Below, piece after piece: positions 52,792-61,672 of a stretch of 64,000 bases of DNA. This DNA comes from Streptomyces sp. NRRL WC-3626. GTDB taxonomy: Bacteria > Actinomycetota > Actinomycetes > Streptomycetales > Streptomycetaceae. Where the stretch lies: assembly GCF_000718785.1 (NCBI RefSeq), contig NZ_JOCA01000003.1, positions 384,109-448,108 on the forward strand, read 5' to 3'. How positions within the stretch are numbered: the stretch's first letter is position 1; each line of letters begins with the position of its first letter. The translations under genes and the position numbers were made by a program. The notes beneath the pieces are model-generated. The model searched no databases and was not told where the DNA came from. It saw nothing but the letters and a program-made list of their open reading frames with translations.

Positions 52792-54216
52792 TCAGGCCGT
52801 CGTCATCAGCAGCGGGCGGGCGCGCTCGCGCAGCTCCACCACGCGGGGCTCGTCGCCGTAGGGCTCCAGACGGTGCAGGAGGTCCTTCACGTACTCCGTG
52901 GTGCGGGCGGACGAGATACGGCCCGCGACCTCCACCGCGCGGACGCCCTGCTCGCAGGCGGCGTCCAGGTTGCCCGACTCCAGCTCGGCGACGGCCGAGA
53001 CGACCAGCCGCAGCCCGTGCGAGCGCACGAACTCCTCGGTCGGCTTCGACAGCGCCTGCTCGGTGAAGCGGCGGACCTGGCGGGGCGCCTTCAGATCGCG
53101 GTAGCACTCGGCGGCGTCGGCGGCGAAACGGTCGTAGGAGTAGAAGCCGAGCCAGGACGGATCGCTGTCACCGGGACGGGAACGCTCCAGCCAGCTCTCC
53201 GCCGACTTCAGGGCCGCGCCGGCCGCCTGGGCGTCCCCCGCGCGTGCGTGCGCCCGGGCCTCGACGAGGCGGAAGAAGCTCAGCGTGCGGGCGGTGGCCA
53301 GGCCCCGGTTGCGCTCCAGCGCGGCCTGCGCGAGGTCCACGCCCTCGTCGCCGAAGCCCCGGTAGGTCGCCTGGAGGGACATCGAGGCCAGCACATAGCC
53401 GCCCAGGGGGACGTCGGCCGCCGCGCGGGCCAGGCGCAGGGCCTGGATGTAGTAGCGCTGCGCGGCCTCCTGCTGGCCGGTGTCGAAGGCCATCCAGCCC
53501 GCCAGCCGGGTGAGTTCGGCCGCCGCGCCGAAGAGGGAGCGGCCCACGTCGTCGGCGTACGAGCCGAGCAGCAGTGGGGCCGCCTCGACCCGGAGGCATT
53601 CGGGGACCATCGACGAACGCCAGTCTCCGCCGCCGTACTTGGAGTCCCAGCGCCGGGCGTCCTCGGCGGCCTCCCGCAGTTTGCGCACATCGCTGTGGCC
53701 GACTTTGAGCGGTGCGCCGGAGCCGTCGACGGGATTCGCCTCACGCGCCACCGAGCTGTCGGCCGGGGTTATCAGCCAGCGCGAGGCGGGTGTGGCGTAC
53801 GCGCTGACCGCGAACGAGCCCGCGAGCGACTGCCAGATGCCGCCGGAGCCGGCTCTGCGCCCCGCCAGATCCAGCCGGTACAGCTCCGTGGCGGAGCGCA
53901 CCGCCTGTCCGACGTCGCGCGGGAAGGCGAGGCCCACCTCGGGCGCGGGGTCCGCGTCCGCCAGCCCGATCTCGTGGAGCGGCACCGGACGGCCCAGCTT
54001 CTGGCCGATGGCGGCCGCGATCAGGTGCGGGGCCGCGCCTTGCGGCACCATGCCCTTCGACACCCAGCGCGCCACCGACGTCTTGTCGTAGCGAAGTGTC
54101 AGTCCTCGCTGTGCGCCAAGGTCGTTGACGCGCCGCGCGAGGCCTGCGTTGGAGATTCCCGCGAGGGCGAGAACGGTGCCGAGCTTTTCGTTCGGCCCGC
54201 GTTGCTCCCTGGACAT
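52792..54216 (-). CDS. Sporulation-associated HTH/helical-repeat protein (S. griseus ORF1590-like)
   Basis: A 474-residue protein. The N-terminal 50-60 residues form a HTH-like segment ([27 protein letters not shown], then [16 protein letters not shown]). The rest is Ala-rich alpha-helical repeat (TPR-like, for example [42 protein letters not shown]) ending [14 protein letters not shown]. From memory it is the homologue of S. griseus ORF1590 and of SCO4114, linked to sporulation. The ATG at 54216 has GAGGGGTGGCGC upstream. In-frame ATGs at 54267 and 54294 would add 17 or 26 residues; alternative starts have been described for ORF1590. Confidence 0.8.
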   Translation of the reverse strand: MSREQRGPNEKLGTVLALAGISNAGLARRVNDLGAQRGLTLRYDKTSVARWVSKGMVPQGAAPHLIAAAIGQKLGRPVPLHEIGLADADPAPEVGLAFPRDVGQAVRSATELYRLDLAGRRAGSGGIWQSLAGSFAVSAYATPASRWLITPADSSVAREANPVDGSGAPLKVGHSDVRKLREAAEDARRWDSKYGGGDWRSSMVPECLRVEAAPLLLGSYADDVGRSLFGAAAELTRLAGWMAFDTGQQEAAQRYYIQALRLARAAADVPLGGYVLASMSLQATYRGFGDEGVDLAQAALERNRGLATARTLSFFRLVEARAHARAGDAQAAGAALKSAESWLERSRPGDSDPSWLGFYSYDRFAADAAECYRDLKAPRQVRRFTEQALSKPTEEFVRSHGLRLVVSAVAELESGNLDAACEQGVRAVEVAGRISSARTTEYVKDLLHRLEPYGDEPRVVELRERARPLLMTTA

Positions 54217-54934
54217 GCGCCACCCCTCGACACAGACGGCTGCCGCGCTGGCATAACCATGCGGCATTCGTAAACCCAGCGTAGTTCGCCGCATCCCAAG
54301 CGTTAAGGGGCATTCTTCCGGATGGCGGGATTGTGTTCCGTACTGAAGTGCGGGTCCGATACGCGCAGTTGCGGCGCGCTCCCGGTGTGTGGCCGTGCGC
54401 CCGTGTGTGCGCTCTTCTCCGGCCATCCCGGGAGCGGTTCCATGGTCGGTGCGTGGGTCGGCCCGCTGTACTGGATCCAGTGGGCTGGGGGACACCGCCG
54501 CCTACATCCCCGCGGGCGGCGGAACGGTCCGGGAGGCGTGCTCCGTCTCCCGGACCGCACGACCGCCGAACGGTGCGCAAAGCCTGTACGGAGCGTGTTC
54601 GAGTAAGGTCTCACCGCTTCGATTTGGCTGAAAATCGACCCGGACCCTTCCCGGGTAATTCCCGCTTCTACCCTGGTGATTGACGGCGCGTTGGGGGTTA
54701 TGGGGGCGCGCGCCGGGGGCGCATTCGCGTCGCGCGGGTATGGCCGGATGTACGGCGCCGCTACGGTGACTGCCGTCCGGCGGGAGCCTGTTCATCGCGG
54801 GGCGGGTGGCTCCGCCGGGGCGCATCCGACGGAGCGCATACGGCTCCGGCACCCCTCCTGAGCGCTTCCTTCATGGCAGCATGGGGAACCGGTTCGTACG
54901 GTGCACTGGTTGTCCACAGCTTGTGGAGGCGGCG
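54217..54934. promoter_or_regulatory. Long divergent intergenic region with hairpin and DnaA-box-like motif
   Basis: 718 nt with no convincing gene. Contains GGTCCGGGAG / CTCCCGGACC (54526-54535 with 54547-54556), a strong hairpin in the middle of a divergent region, the 10-bp palindrome GAACCGGTTC (54886-54895) and TTGTCCACA (54910-54918), a perfect Streptomyces-type DnaA box. GGAGG at 54923-54927 is the ribosome binding site for the gene at 54935. Confidence 0.4.
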
Positions 54935-57064
54935 ATGCGGTGGTTGGTGGGATGGAGCAGCACCGCCGCCGGAGCGATGGGGTTCGGCCCCAGCGGCTCC
55001 GCCGGCGCCACCGGGATGGACGGCGAGACCGTGCACCCCGTGGGATCCCAGCTGCTGTGGGGCGACCCCGACCCGCTGTGGGCGGTCGGTGACTGGCGCC
55101 CCGACGAGGTACGCGTCGTCACGGCGGACGAGCAGACCCGCATCGCCGTCCTCGGCACCTGCGGCGCCTCCGACGAACAACTGCGCGTCGCGCTGTTCGC
55201 CGCGCGGGGCGGCGCACTGCGGCATCTGACCGCCTGGCCGGGGAGCTACACGGCGGTCGTGCAGGTGGGCCGCCGCGTCACCGTCTGCGGCGATCTCGCA
55301 GGTGCCCGCCCGGTGTTCCACACCCCATGGGCGGGCGGTACGGCGTACGCGACCGCCGCGCTGCCGCTCGCCGACCTCATCGAGGCCAACCTCGACTTCG
55401 GACACCTCGCCGCGCTGCTCGCCGCCCCCGACGTACCGGCCGCGCTGTACGACTCCACGCCGTACGACGGCGTGAAGCGCGTTCCGCCGGGGCATGCGCT
55501 GATCCTGCGCGCGGGGGCGCGTGAGATCGCCGGGTACGAGCCCGTCGCCTCGCTCGCCGTCGCCGCGCCCCCCGCCGACCCCGACCATGCCGTGGACGCC
55601 GTGCGGGACGCGCTGGTCGAGGCCGTACGCACCCGGCTGGCCGCGCCCCGGCACGTGCCCGGCACCGGGATCGACCCCGGTCCCGTACCGGGGATGGGGC
55701 CCGCCGAGCGGCGGGCCGCCCGCGGCACGCCCGTGCCGGGGATCGGGGCGGATCTGTCCGGCGGGCCGGCGTCCGGGGCGCTGGCGCTGCTCGCGGCCGG
55801 GCTTCCCGGCCGGCCGGGGACCGTCCTCGGGCACGGGACCGGGGCGGGGGAGCGGCTGCTCGCCGTCACCTTCAACGACCTCGTGGGCGGGTCCGGCGGC
55901 GGCCGGGACGACGACGAACTGGCGCGGGCGGGGGCGCTGGCCGCGAACCCGCGGCTGCACCATGTGGTGGTCGCCGGTGAGGAGCCGACGCTTCCGTACG
56001 TCGACCTCGACGGGCCGCTGACGGACGAACCCGGGCCCTCCCTGATCTCCGCCGCGCGCCACCGGGCGCGGCTGGCGGCGGGCAGCGCGGACCACTTCAC
56101 CGGGTACGGGGCGAAGCAGGTGCTGGACGCGCATCCGGCGCGGCTGGCCGACCTGCTGATGGACCGCAAGCGGCGGCATCTGGTGCGGCCCGTCGCGGCG
56201 CTGGCGAAGGCCGACGGGTCCGTGATGGTCCCCGCGCGCGTGTACGGGGCCGCTCGGCGGCTGGCGCGTACGCCGTACCGGGCCGGCCTCGAGTCCCTCG
56301 CCGAGCGGCTGTTGCAGCGGCGGCTGGACGACGACGGGCCCGGGGGCGCGGCGGACGCCTCGCTGGCCGCGCTGACCTGGGGCAGACCCGGGCCGGCGGC
56401 GCGCTGGCTGACGGGGGAGGCACTGGCTGAAGTATCGGTTCGCCTGCAGGCGTCGACGCGGCGTTCCGAGGTGGGGCCGGGGCAGCGGCCCGGCGACTTC
56501 CGGGCCCGCGCGGCGCTGGCCCGGTACGCGGCGGATCTGCGGGTGCTGGAGCAGGCGGCCGAGATCCGGTCACAGCGGCTGCACACGCCGTTCCTCGACA
56601 ACCAGGTCGTACGGGCGTGCCGTGCGCTGCCGGAGGCACTGCGGGTGCAGCCGGGGGCGCGGGCGTCGATCCTGCGGTCGGTGCTGGAGGGGGCGGGGGT
56701 GCGGGAGCTGCCCCCGGGGTGGGGGGCGCAGGGTGCCTCCGGCGGTGGGTCGGCGGGGGCGGCTCGGACGGGGCTGCGGGTGGCGGCGGACTCGCTGGTG
56801 GCGCTGTTCGACACGCCGCTGCTGGCCGAGGCGGGGCTGGTCGAGGCGCGTGTGGTGCGCAAGGCGCTGCGGGGCGCGGCACAGGGCGAGCCGCTGCCGC
56901 TGGACGGTCTGGCGGACCTGGTCGCCCTGGAGCTGTGGCTCCGCCGCCTACTGGCCCGCCGAGGCACCTGCTGGACCGGCACCCCGGCCCGCACCCGGGC
57001 GGTCCCGGGCGGCATCGCCCCCCAACGCGGCGCCCTGGGCGCCGGCGCAGCCGGCCCCCGCTGA
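54935..57064 (+). CDS. Asparagine synthetase-like (AsnB/lasso-cyclase-type) protein with altered active sites
   Basis: A 709-residue two-domain protein: an N-terminal glutaminase-like fold (about 1-230; [36 protein letters not shown]) and a C-terminal synthetase domain (about 260-640; HFTGYGAKQVLDAHPARL, SQRLHTPFLDNQVVRACRALP). The chain starts MRWLVGW, without the Cys2 nucleophile of class II amidotransferases. The PP-loop is LSGGPASG (about 272-279), with Ala where SGGxDS enzymes have Asp. Such proteins resemble lasso-peptide cyclases, but no precursor or protease gene is nearby. A Pro/Gly-rich tail follows. Role unknown. Confidence 0.75.
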   Translation: MRWLVGWSSTAAGAMGFGPSGSAGATGMDGETVHPVGSQLLWGDPDPLWAVGDWRPDEVRVVTADEQTRIAVLGTCGASDEQLRVALFAARGGALRHLTAWPGSYTAVVQVGRRVTVCGDLAGARPVFHTPWAGGTAYATAALPLADLIEANLDFGHLAALLAAPDVPAALYDSTPYDGVKRVPPGHALILRAGAREIAGYEPVASLAVAAPPADPDHAVDAVRDALVEAVRTRLAAPRHVPGTGIDPGPVPGMGPAERRAARGTPVPGIGADLSGGPASGALALLAAGLPGRPGTVLGHGTGAGERLLAVTFNDLVGGSGGGRDDDELARAGALAANPRLHHVVVAGEEPTLPYVDLDGPLTDEPGPSLISAARHRARLAAGSADHFTGYGAKQVLDAHPARLADLLMDRKRRHLVRPVAALAKADGSVMVPARVYGAARRLARTPYRAGLESLAERLLQRRLDDDGPGGAADASLAALTWGRPGPAARWLTGEALAEVSVRLQASTRRSEVGPGQRPGDFRARAALARYAADLRVLEQAAEIRSQRLHTPFLDNQVVRACRALPEALRVQPGARASILRSVLEGAGVRELPPGWGAQGASGGGSAGAARTGLRVAADSLVALFDTPLLAEAGLVEARVVRKALRGAAQGEPLPLDGLADLVALELWLRRLLARRGTCWTGTPARTRAVPGGIAPQRGALGAGAAGPR

Positions 57065-57086
57065 CCCCTGGCCCCTCCGGTGGGGC

Positions 57087-57159
57087 CAGTCGCGCCCGCA
57101 CCCTGCGCTCCCGCGGGCAGTCGCGCCCGCACCCTGCGCTCCCGCGGGCAGTCGTGCCG
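57087..57159 (+). repeat. Tandem 31-bp direct repeat and partial third copy
   Basis: Two identical 31-bp units (57087-57117 and 57118-57148) beginning CAGTCGCGCCC, and a partial third unit at 57149 that turns into a GTGCCGC-tgggg-GCGGCAC hairpin. Located 22 nt past the synthetase-like gene. Confidence 0.8.
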
Positions 57160-57238
57160 CTGGGGCGGCACGGGTGGGCGCGACGGCACCCCGCAAGCGC
57201 CGGGCCGCGCGAACACCCCCCGCCCCACCCCAACGCCG

Positions 57239-57301
57239 CGCACACCGCAAACGCCAGGCTGCGAAGCCACCCGCACCGACGCCGAGCACACCGCAAACGC
57301 C
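57239..57301 (+). repeat. Short direct repeat pair GCACACCGCAAACGCCA
   Basis: The 17-bp motif occurs twice about 45 bp apart in the space between the synthetase-like gene and atrA. Confidence 0.55.
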
Positions 57302-57363
57302 AAGCCGTCAGAGCGACCTCACCCGCGGCAGCCCGGGCCCGTGGGGCCGAGCCCCGCCCACAC

Positions 57364-58071
57364 CTACACCGGCCGCGAGCGAAGCCCCTCCAGCAGGATG
57401 TCCAGCAACCGCGAAGACGCCGCAGCCTGCTGCGCGGCATCCGGCAACGACGGCGCCGGAGTAGCGATCACGAGCAGCACATCGGACACCGACACGTCCG
57501 CCCGCAACGCCCCCGCCCCCCGCGCCCGGTCCACCAACTGCCCCACGACGGACAGCAGCTCGGAGGCCCCCGCGTCATCCGCCACCAGCCGCAGCTCCTC
57601 CGACGCCTGCGTCCGCTGCTGCGGCAACCGCGGGTGTTCCTCGGCCACCCCCACCCGCAGCACCTGCGGCGGCAGCAGCCGCCCCGCGCCGGAGGCGACC
57701 GACGTCCGCAGGAACCGGGACAGCGCCGACCACGGCTCGTCCTCCTGCCCCAGCGCCGCCCGCGCCTGCTCGGTCAGCCGGGAGGTCTCCTCCTCGGCTA
57801 TCCGCCGCACCAGTACGTCCTTGCTCGGGAACCGCCGGTACACCGTGCCCACACCGACCCGCGCCCGCCGCGCCACGTCCTCCATCGGCGCGCCGTAGCC
57901 CAGCTCGCCGAACACCTCCCGCGCGGCACGCAGCACATGCTCGAGGTTGCGCTGGGCGTCCACCCGCAGAGGTGTCGTACGCGCCCCGTCCGGGCGTCCG
58001 CCGCCCGCCGGCGCGCTCATCGTCGCGCCGTTCGCCAGAGCGGAAGACCAATGAGAGTCCTGAACATGCAT
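57364..58071 (-). CDS. atrA: TetR-family transcriptional activator AtrA
   Basis: A 235-residue TetR regulator. The N-terminal HTH is LEHVLRAAREVFGELGYGAP and VARRARVGVGTVYRRFPSKDVL (about 40-85), and the effector domain follows (LSRFLRTSVASGAGRLLPPQVLR, LLSVVGQLVDRARGAGALR). The sequence and the neighbour NADH dehydrogenase match AtrA (SCO4118) as I recall; in S. coelicolor it activates actII-ORF4, and in S. griseus it acts on strR. The ATG at 58071 (MHVQDSHW) with GGGGGAAT upstream is preferred; the ATG at 58020 is the alternative. It is divergent from ndh. Confidence 0.9.
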   Translation of the reverse strand: MHVQDSHWSSALANGATMSAPAGGGRPDGARTTPLRVDAQRNLEHVLRAAREVFGELGYGAPMEDVARRARVGVGTVYRRFPSKDVLVRRIAEEETSRLTEQARAALGQEDEPWSALSRFLRTSVASGAGRLLPPQVLRVGVAEEHPRLPQQRTQASEELRLVADDAGASELLSVVGQLVDRARGAGALRADVSVSDVLLVIATPAPSLPDAAQQAAASSRLLDILLEGLRSRPV

Positions 58072-58451
58072 ATGTATTCCCCCGGTAATGACGTCTCCCC
58101 CCGGAGACTTTCCCCGCCATTGATGCCGGGGCGTGTGGAACAGGCCCTGCGTGTTCGGTCCCGCCCGTCGCGAGCCCGATGAGCGCATTCCTCTCCACCC
58201 CGTCGACAGACGAACATAGTTGAGCGGGAGTCAATTCAGAAGGGGCAGGTTCCGCACGGAGCGCCCCTCGATCGGAGTACGGGTCGCAAACGTCCTGAAT
58301 GTACCCCGGACCGGAGGTCGGCATACCGCCGCTGACCTGTGGAAATCGATGCGGGGTCGGTGAATCGGCCAACCCGCGACGCGCCGGCCCTCCGGTCACA
58401 CAATTCGTCGGGGCTGTGGACAAACGCAAGCGGCGGGTGCGTCATGGGACA
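58072..58451. promoter_or_regulatory. Divergent atrA/ndh promoter region with DnaA-box-like motif
   Basis: 380 nt without a gene. On the minus strand a -10-like TATGTT maps to 58213-58218 (for atrA). TGTGGACAA at 58415-58423 is a perfect reverse-orientation DnaA box, 29 nt before the ndh start, with a weaker TGTGGAAAT at 58338-58346. No clear Rex site (TTGTGA/TCACAA pair) was seen. Confidence 0.35.
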
Positions 58452-59828
58452 GTGAAGGAACGTGCGCGCATTCTCGTTGTCGGCGGCGGCTACGTCGGGT
58501 TGTACACGGCCCTGCGCCTGCAGCGGAGGCTGAAACGGGAACTCGGTCGGGGGGAGGCCGAGATCACGGTCGTCTCCCCGGATCCGTACATGACGTACCA
58601 GCCCTTCCTCCCCGAAGCGGCCGCCGGTGCCATTTCCCCTCGGCATGTCGTCGTACCGCTGCGTCGTGTCCTCGACCGGTGCCATGTCGTCATCGGCGAG
58701 GCCACCGGCATCGACCACGCCAAACGCACCGCCACCATCAGCACGCTCGCCACCGGCGAGGAGGGCACGGGCGGACGTCAGATCCCGTACGACGAACTGG
58801 TGCTCGCGCCCGGCTCCGTCTCGCGCACCCTGCCCATCCCGGGTCTCGCCGACCACGCCATCGGCTTCAAGACCGTGGAGGAGGCCATCGGCCTGCGCAA
58901 CCACGTCCTCGAACAGATGGACATCGCCTCCTCCACCCGTGATCCCGCCATCCGTGACGCCGCCCTCACCTTCGTCTTCGTCGGCGGCGGCTACGCGGGC
59001 GTGGAAGCGCTCGGCGAACTGGAGGACATGGCCCGCTACGCCGCGCGGTACTACCACAACATCCGGCCCGAGGACATGAAATGGATCCTCGTCGAGGCAT
59101 CCGCGCGGATCCTGCCCGAGGTCGGCGAGGAGATGGGCCGGTACACCGTCACCGAACTGCGCCGCCGCAACATCGACGTACGCCTGGAGACGCGGCTGGA
59201 GTCCTGCGCCGACCGGGTCGCCGTGCTCAGCGACGGATCGCGCTTCCCCACGCGTACGGTCGTCTGGACCGCCGGCGTCAAACCGCACCCCGTGCTCGCC
59301 GCCACCGACCTGCCGCTGAACGAGCGGGGGCGGCTCAAGTGCACCGCCGAGCTGACCGTGGACGGCGCACCGCACGCGTGGGCCGCGGGCGACGCCGCCT
59401 CCGTCCCCGACGTCTCGGCCGAGGGGCCCGCGCGGGAGTGCGCCCCCAACGCGCAGCACGCGCTCCGCCAGGCGAGGGTCCTCGGTGACAACGTCGTCCG
59501 CTCCCTGCGCGGCGAACCCCTGGAGACGTACGCCCACAAGTACGCCGGCTCCGTCGCCTCCCTGGGGCTGCACAAGGGGGTCGCGCAGGTCTACGGGCGC
59601 AAACTCAAGGGCTACCCCGCCTGGTTCATGCACCGGACCTACCACCTCAGCCGCGTGCCCACCTTCAACCGCAAGGCACGCGTGGCCGCCGAGTGGACGC
59701 TCGCCGGACTCTTCAAACGGGAGATCGTCTCCCTGGGCTCACTCGAACACCCTCGCGCGGAGTTCGAACTGGCGGCCGGGGGAAAGGCTTCTCAAGACCC
59801 GCCGGACAACCCGAAGGGGTCGTCCTGA
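58452..59828 (+). CDS. ndh: Type II NADH:quinone dehydrogenase
   Basis: A 458-residue flavoprotein. The first Rossmann motif ILVVGGGYVGLYTALRL is at about 5-21, PYMTYQPFLPEAAAGAISPRH at about 45, the second dinucleotide site FVFVGGGYAGVEALGELEDMA at about 175-195 and AWAAGDAASVPD at about 313. A C-terminal amphipathic region (PAWFMHRTYHLSRVPTFNRKARVAAEWTLAGLF) attaches to the membrane. It oxidises NADH to reduce menaquinone without pumping protons. The GTG at 58452 is preferred; a GTG at 58416 adds 12 basic residues. Located next to atrA as in S. coelicolor. Confidence 0.9.
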   Translation: MKERARILVVGGGYVGLYTALRLQRRLKRELGRGEAEITVVSPDPYMTYQPFLPEAAAGAISPRHVVVPLRRVLDRCHVVIGEATGIDHAKRTATISTLATGEEGTGGRQIPYDELVLAPGSVSRTLPIPGLADHAIGFKTVEEAIGLRNHVLEQMDIASSTRDPAIRDAALTFVFVGGGYAGVEALGELEDMARYAARYYHNIRPEDMKWILVEASARILPEVGEEMGRYTVTELRRRNIDVRLETRLESCADRVAVLSDGSRFPTRTVVWTAGVKPHPVLAATDLPLNERGRLKCTAELTVDGAPHAWAAGDAASVPDVSAEGPARECAPNAQHALRQARVLGDNVVRSLRGEPLETYAHKYAGSVASLGLHKGVAQVYGRKLKGYPAWFMHRTYHLSRVPTFNRKARVAAEWTLAGLFKREIVSLGSLEHPRAEFELAAGGKASQDPPDNPKGSS

Positions 59829-60001
59829 CCGGACTCAGGAACTCCTGCGACCGGACCGGCGTCTGACGGATGTCGGCCCGGTCGGCACCCTGCCAGACTG
59901 GTCCACCACCGCGGGCAGGCCCTCGCCCACCCCGGTGCGGCCCCCGGGGCCCCGGCCGGTCCCGGTTTCCGGCCGCCGACAACTACACGAGGCAAGGATT
60001 C

Positions 60002-61648
60002 GTGAACTTCACGCGCTGGAGCGCCCGGCTCCCCGGAACGCAGCGCCGCGCCGCAGCGCGGAACGAACAGGCGGTCTCCCCGGACCGGCGGGGAGAGGGC
60101 TCCGTGCCCGCGGCCCGCGTCGAACAGCTCACCGACGACGTCCGGCCCGTACCCGGAGTCGACGAGCTCGGAGCGCGCGAGGTGCTGGACCACGTCCCCT
60201 CCCTCGTCGCCCTGCTCCACGGCCCCGACCACCGCGTCGCCTACGTCAACGACGCCTACGCGGCGGCGTTCGGCGCCCGCCCGGTCGGCGTCCCCGCGCG
60301 GGGCGCACTTCCCGAGCTGGAGGCGATCGGCCTGCTCCCCCTCCTCGACCAGGTTCTGCGCAGCGGCAAACCCCGCACCGTGAAGTCGCGCAAGGCCCCC
60401 GACGGCCGCTCCTACACCTTCACCTGCACCCCGGTCACCGAGGGCGAGGGCCGGGGAGTCCTCGTCTTCGCCACCGACGTCACCGACCACGCGGAGGCCG
60501 CCGAACGCCTCCGCGCGAGCGAACGCCGTCAGCGCGAGACCGCCGTCACCCTCCAGCGCTCCCTCCTCCCCCAGGAACTCGAGGAGCCCGACGACCTGCG
60601 CGTCGCCGCCACCTACCACCCCGGCGGCACCGAGGCCGCGGTCGGCGGCGACTGGTACGACGTGATCACCCTCGGCGGCGGCCGCACCGCCCTCGTCATC
60701 GGCGACGTCATGGGACGGGGCGTCCGCGCGGCGGCCGTCATGGGCCAGCTCCGTACGGCCGTACGGGCCTACGCGCGGCTCGACCTCCCGCCGCACGAGA
60801 TCCTCCAGCTGCTCGACGTCCTCGCCATGGAGATCGACGCCAACCAGATCGCCACCTGCGTCTACGCCATCCACGACCCCAACGAGGGCCGCCTGGTGTA
60901 CGCCTCCGCCGGCCACCTGCCCATCCTCGTCCGCGACGAGAACGGCACCGTCCGGCGCGCCGACGAACCGACCGGCCCCCCGCTCGGCACCGGCGGCTGG
61001 ATGCACGCGTCCGGCTCCGTCCCCCTCGCTCCCGGCTCCACCGCCGTCCTCTACACGGACGGCCTGGTCGAGCGGAGGAACGAGGACCTGGACGAGGGCA
61101 TCGCCGCCCTGGAACGGGCGCTGGCCGGAGCCACCGGCAGCCCCCAGGTCGTCTGCGACCGCCTGGTCCGCTCCGCCGGCGTCACCCCGGAGCACGACGA
61201 CGACGTCGCCGTACTGGTCCTCCAGCACCCCGCCCGCAAGGGCGCGGAGAGCGAACTGTTCCGCAACGCCGCGCTGGAACTGCTCGGCGGCATCGAGGCG
61301 GCCCCCCGCGCGCGTGCCTTCGCCTCCGGCGTCCTGACCAGCTGGCGCTTCCCCACCGAGCTGCACGACCTGGGCGTCCTGGCCGCCAGCGAACTCGTCG
61401 CCAACTCCCTCCAGCACGGCACACCGCCCATGCGGCTGCGCCTGCGCCGCACCGACCGCCGCCTGATCATCGAGGTCACCGACGGCGACGACCACCTGCC
61501 GAGGCGCCGCCGCGCGGAACCCGGCGACGAGTCCGGCCGCGGCATCGCGATCGTCGCGACGATCGCCTCCCACTGGGGCAGCAGGCGCACCCCGGGCGGC
61601 GGCAAGGCCGTCTGGTGCGAGTTCCTCCTGCCGAAGCCCGGCTCATGA
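60002..61648 (+). CDS. PAS-SpoIIE-type PP2C phosphatase with HATPase (RsbU/W-like)
   Basis: A 548-residue multi-domain signalling protein. A PAS domain (about 55-160; VPSLVALLHGPDHRVAYVNDAYAAAFG) leads to a coiled segment and SpoIIE phosphatase (about 185-405; AVGGDWYDVITLGGGRTALVIGDVMGRG, then VLYTDGLVERR and EHDDDVAVLVL). It ends in a serine-kinase-like HATPase (about 425-545; ELHDLGVLAASELVANSLQHG, SGRGIAIVATIASHWG). It can dephosphorylate anti-anti-sigma factors and the C-terminal module can phosphorylate or bind them. The GTG at 60002 has AAGGA upstream and begins VNFTRWSARLPG. Partner STAS genes are not in the window. Confidence 0.85.
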   Translation: MNFTRWSARLPGTQRRAAARNEQAVSPDRRGEGSVPAARVEQLTDDVRPVPGVDELGAREVLDHVPSLVALLHGPDHRVAYVNDAYAAAFGARPVGVPARGALPELEAIGLLPLLDQVLRSGKPRTVKSRKAPDGRSYTFTCTPVTEGEGRGVLVFATDVTDHAEAAERLRASERRQRETAVTLQRSLLPQELEEPDDLRVAATYHPGGTEAAVGGDWYDVITLGGGRTALVIGDVMGRGVRAAAVMGQLRTAVRAYARLDLPPHEILQLLDVLAMEIDANQIATCVYAIHDPNEGRLVYASAGHLPILVRDENGTVRRADEPTGPPLGTGGWMHASGSVPLAPGSTAVLYTDGLVERRNEDLDEGIAALERALAGATGSPQVVCDRLVRSAGVTPEHDDDVAVLVLQHPARKGAESELFRNAALELLGGIEAAPRARAFASGVLTSWRFPTELHDLGVLAASELVANSLQHGTPPMRLRLRRTDRRLIIEVTDGDDHLPRRRRAEPGDESGRGIAIVATIASHWGSRRTPGGGKAVWCEFLLPKPGS

Positions 61649-61672
61649 GAAGAGGGCTGGTACGAGGACGGC

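Noticed and set aside
54322..54606. Possible 94-residue plus-strand gene in the long gap before the AsnB-like gene
   Set aside because: No nearby ribosome binding site, a Cys/Gly/Arg-rich product, and the hairpin at 54526-54556 lies inside it.
58338..58346. Third DnaA-box-like site TGTGGAAAT
   Set aside because: Two mismatches to the consensus; mentioned only as context.
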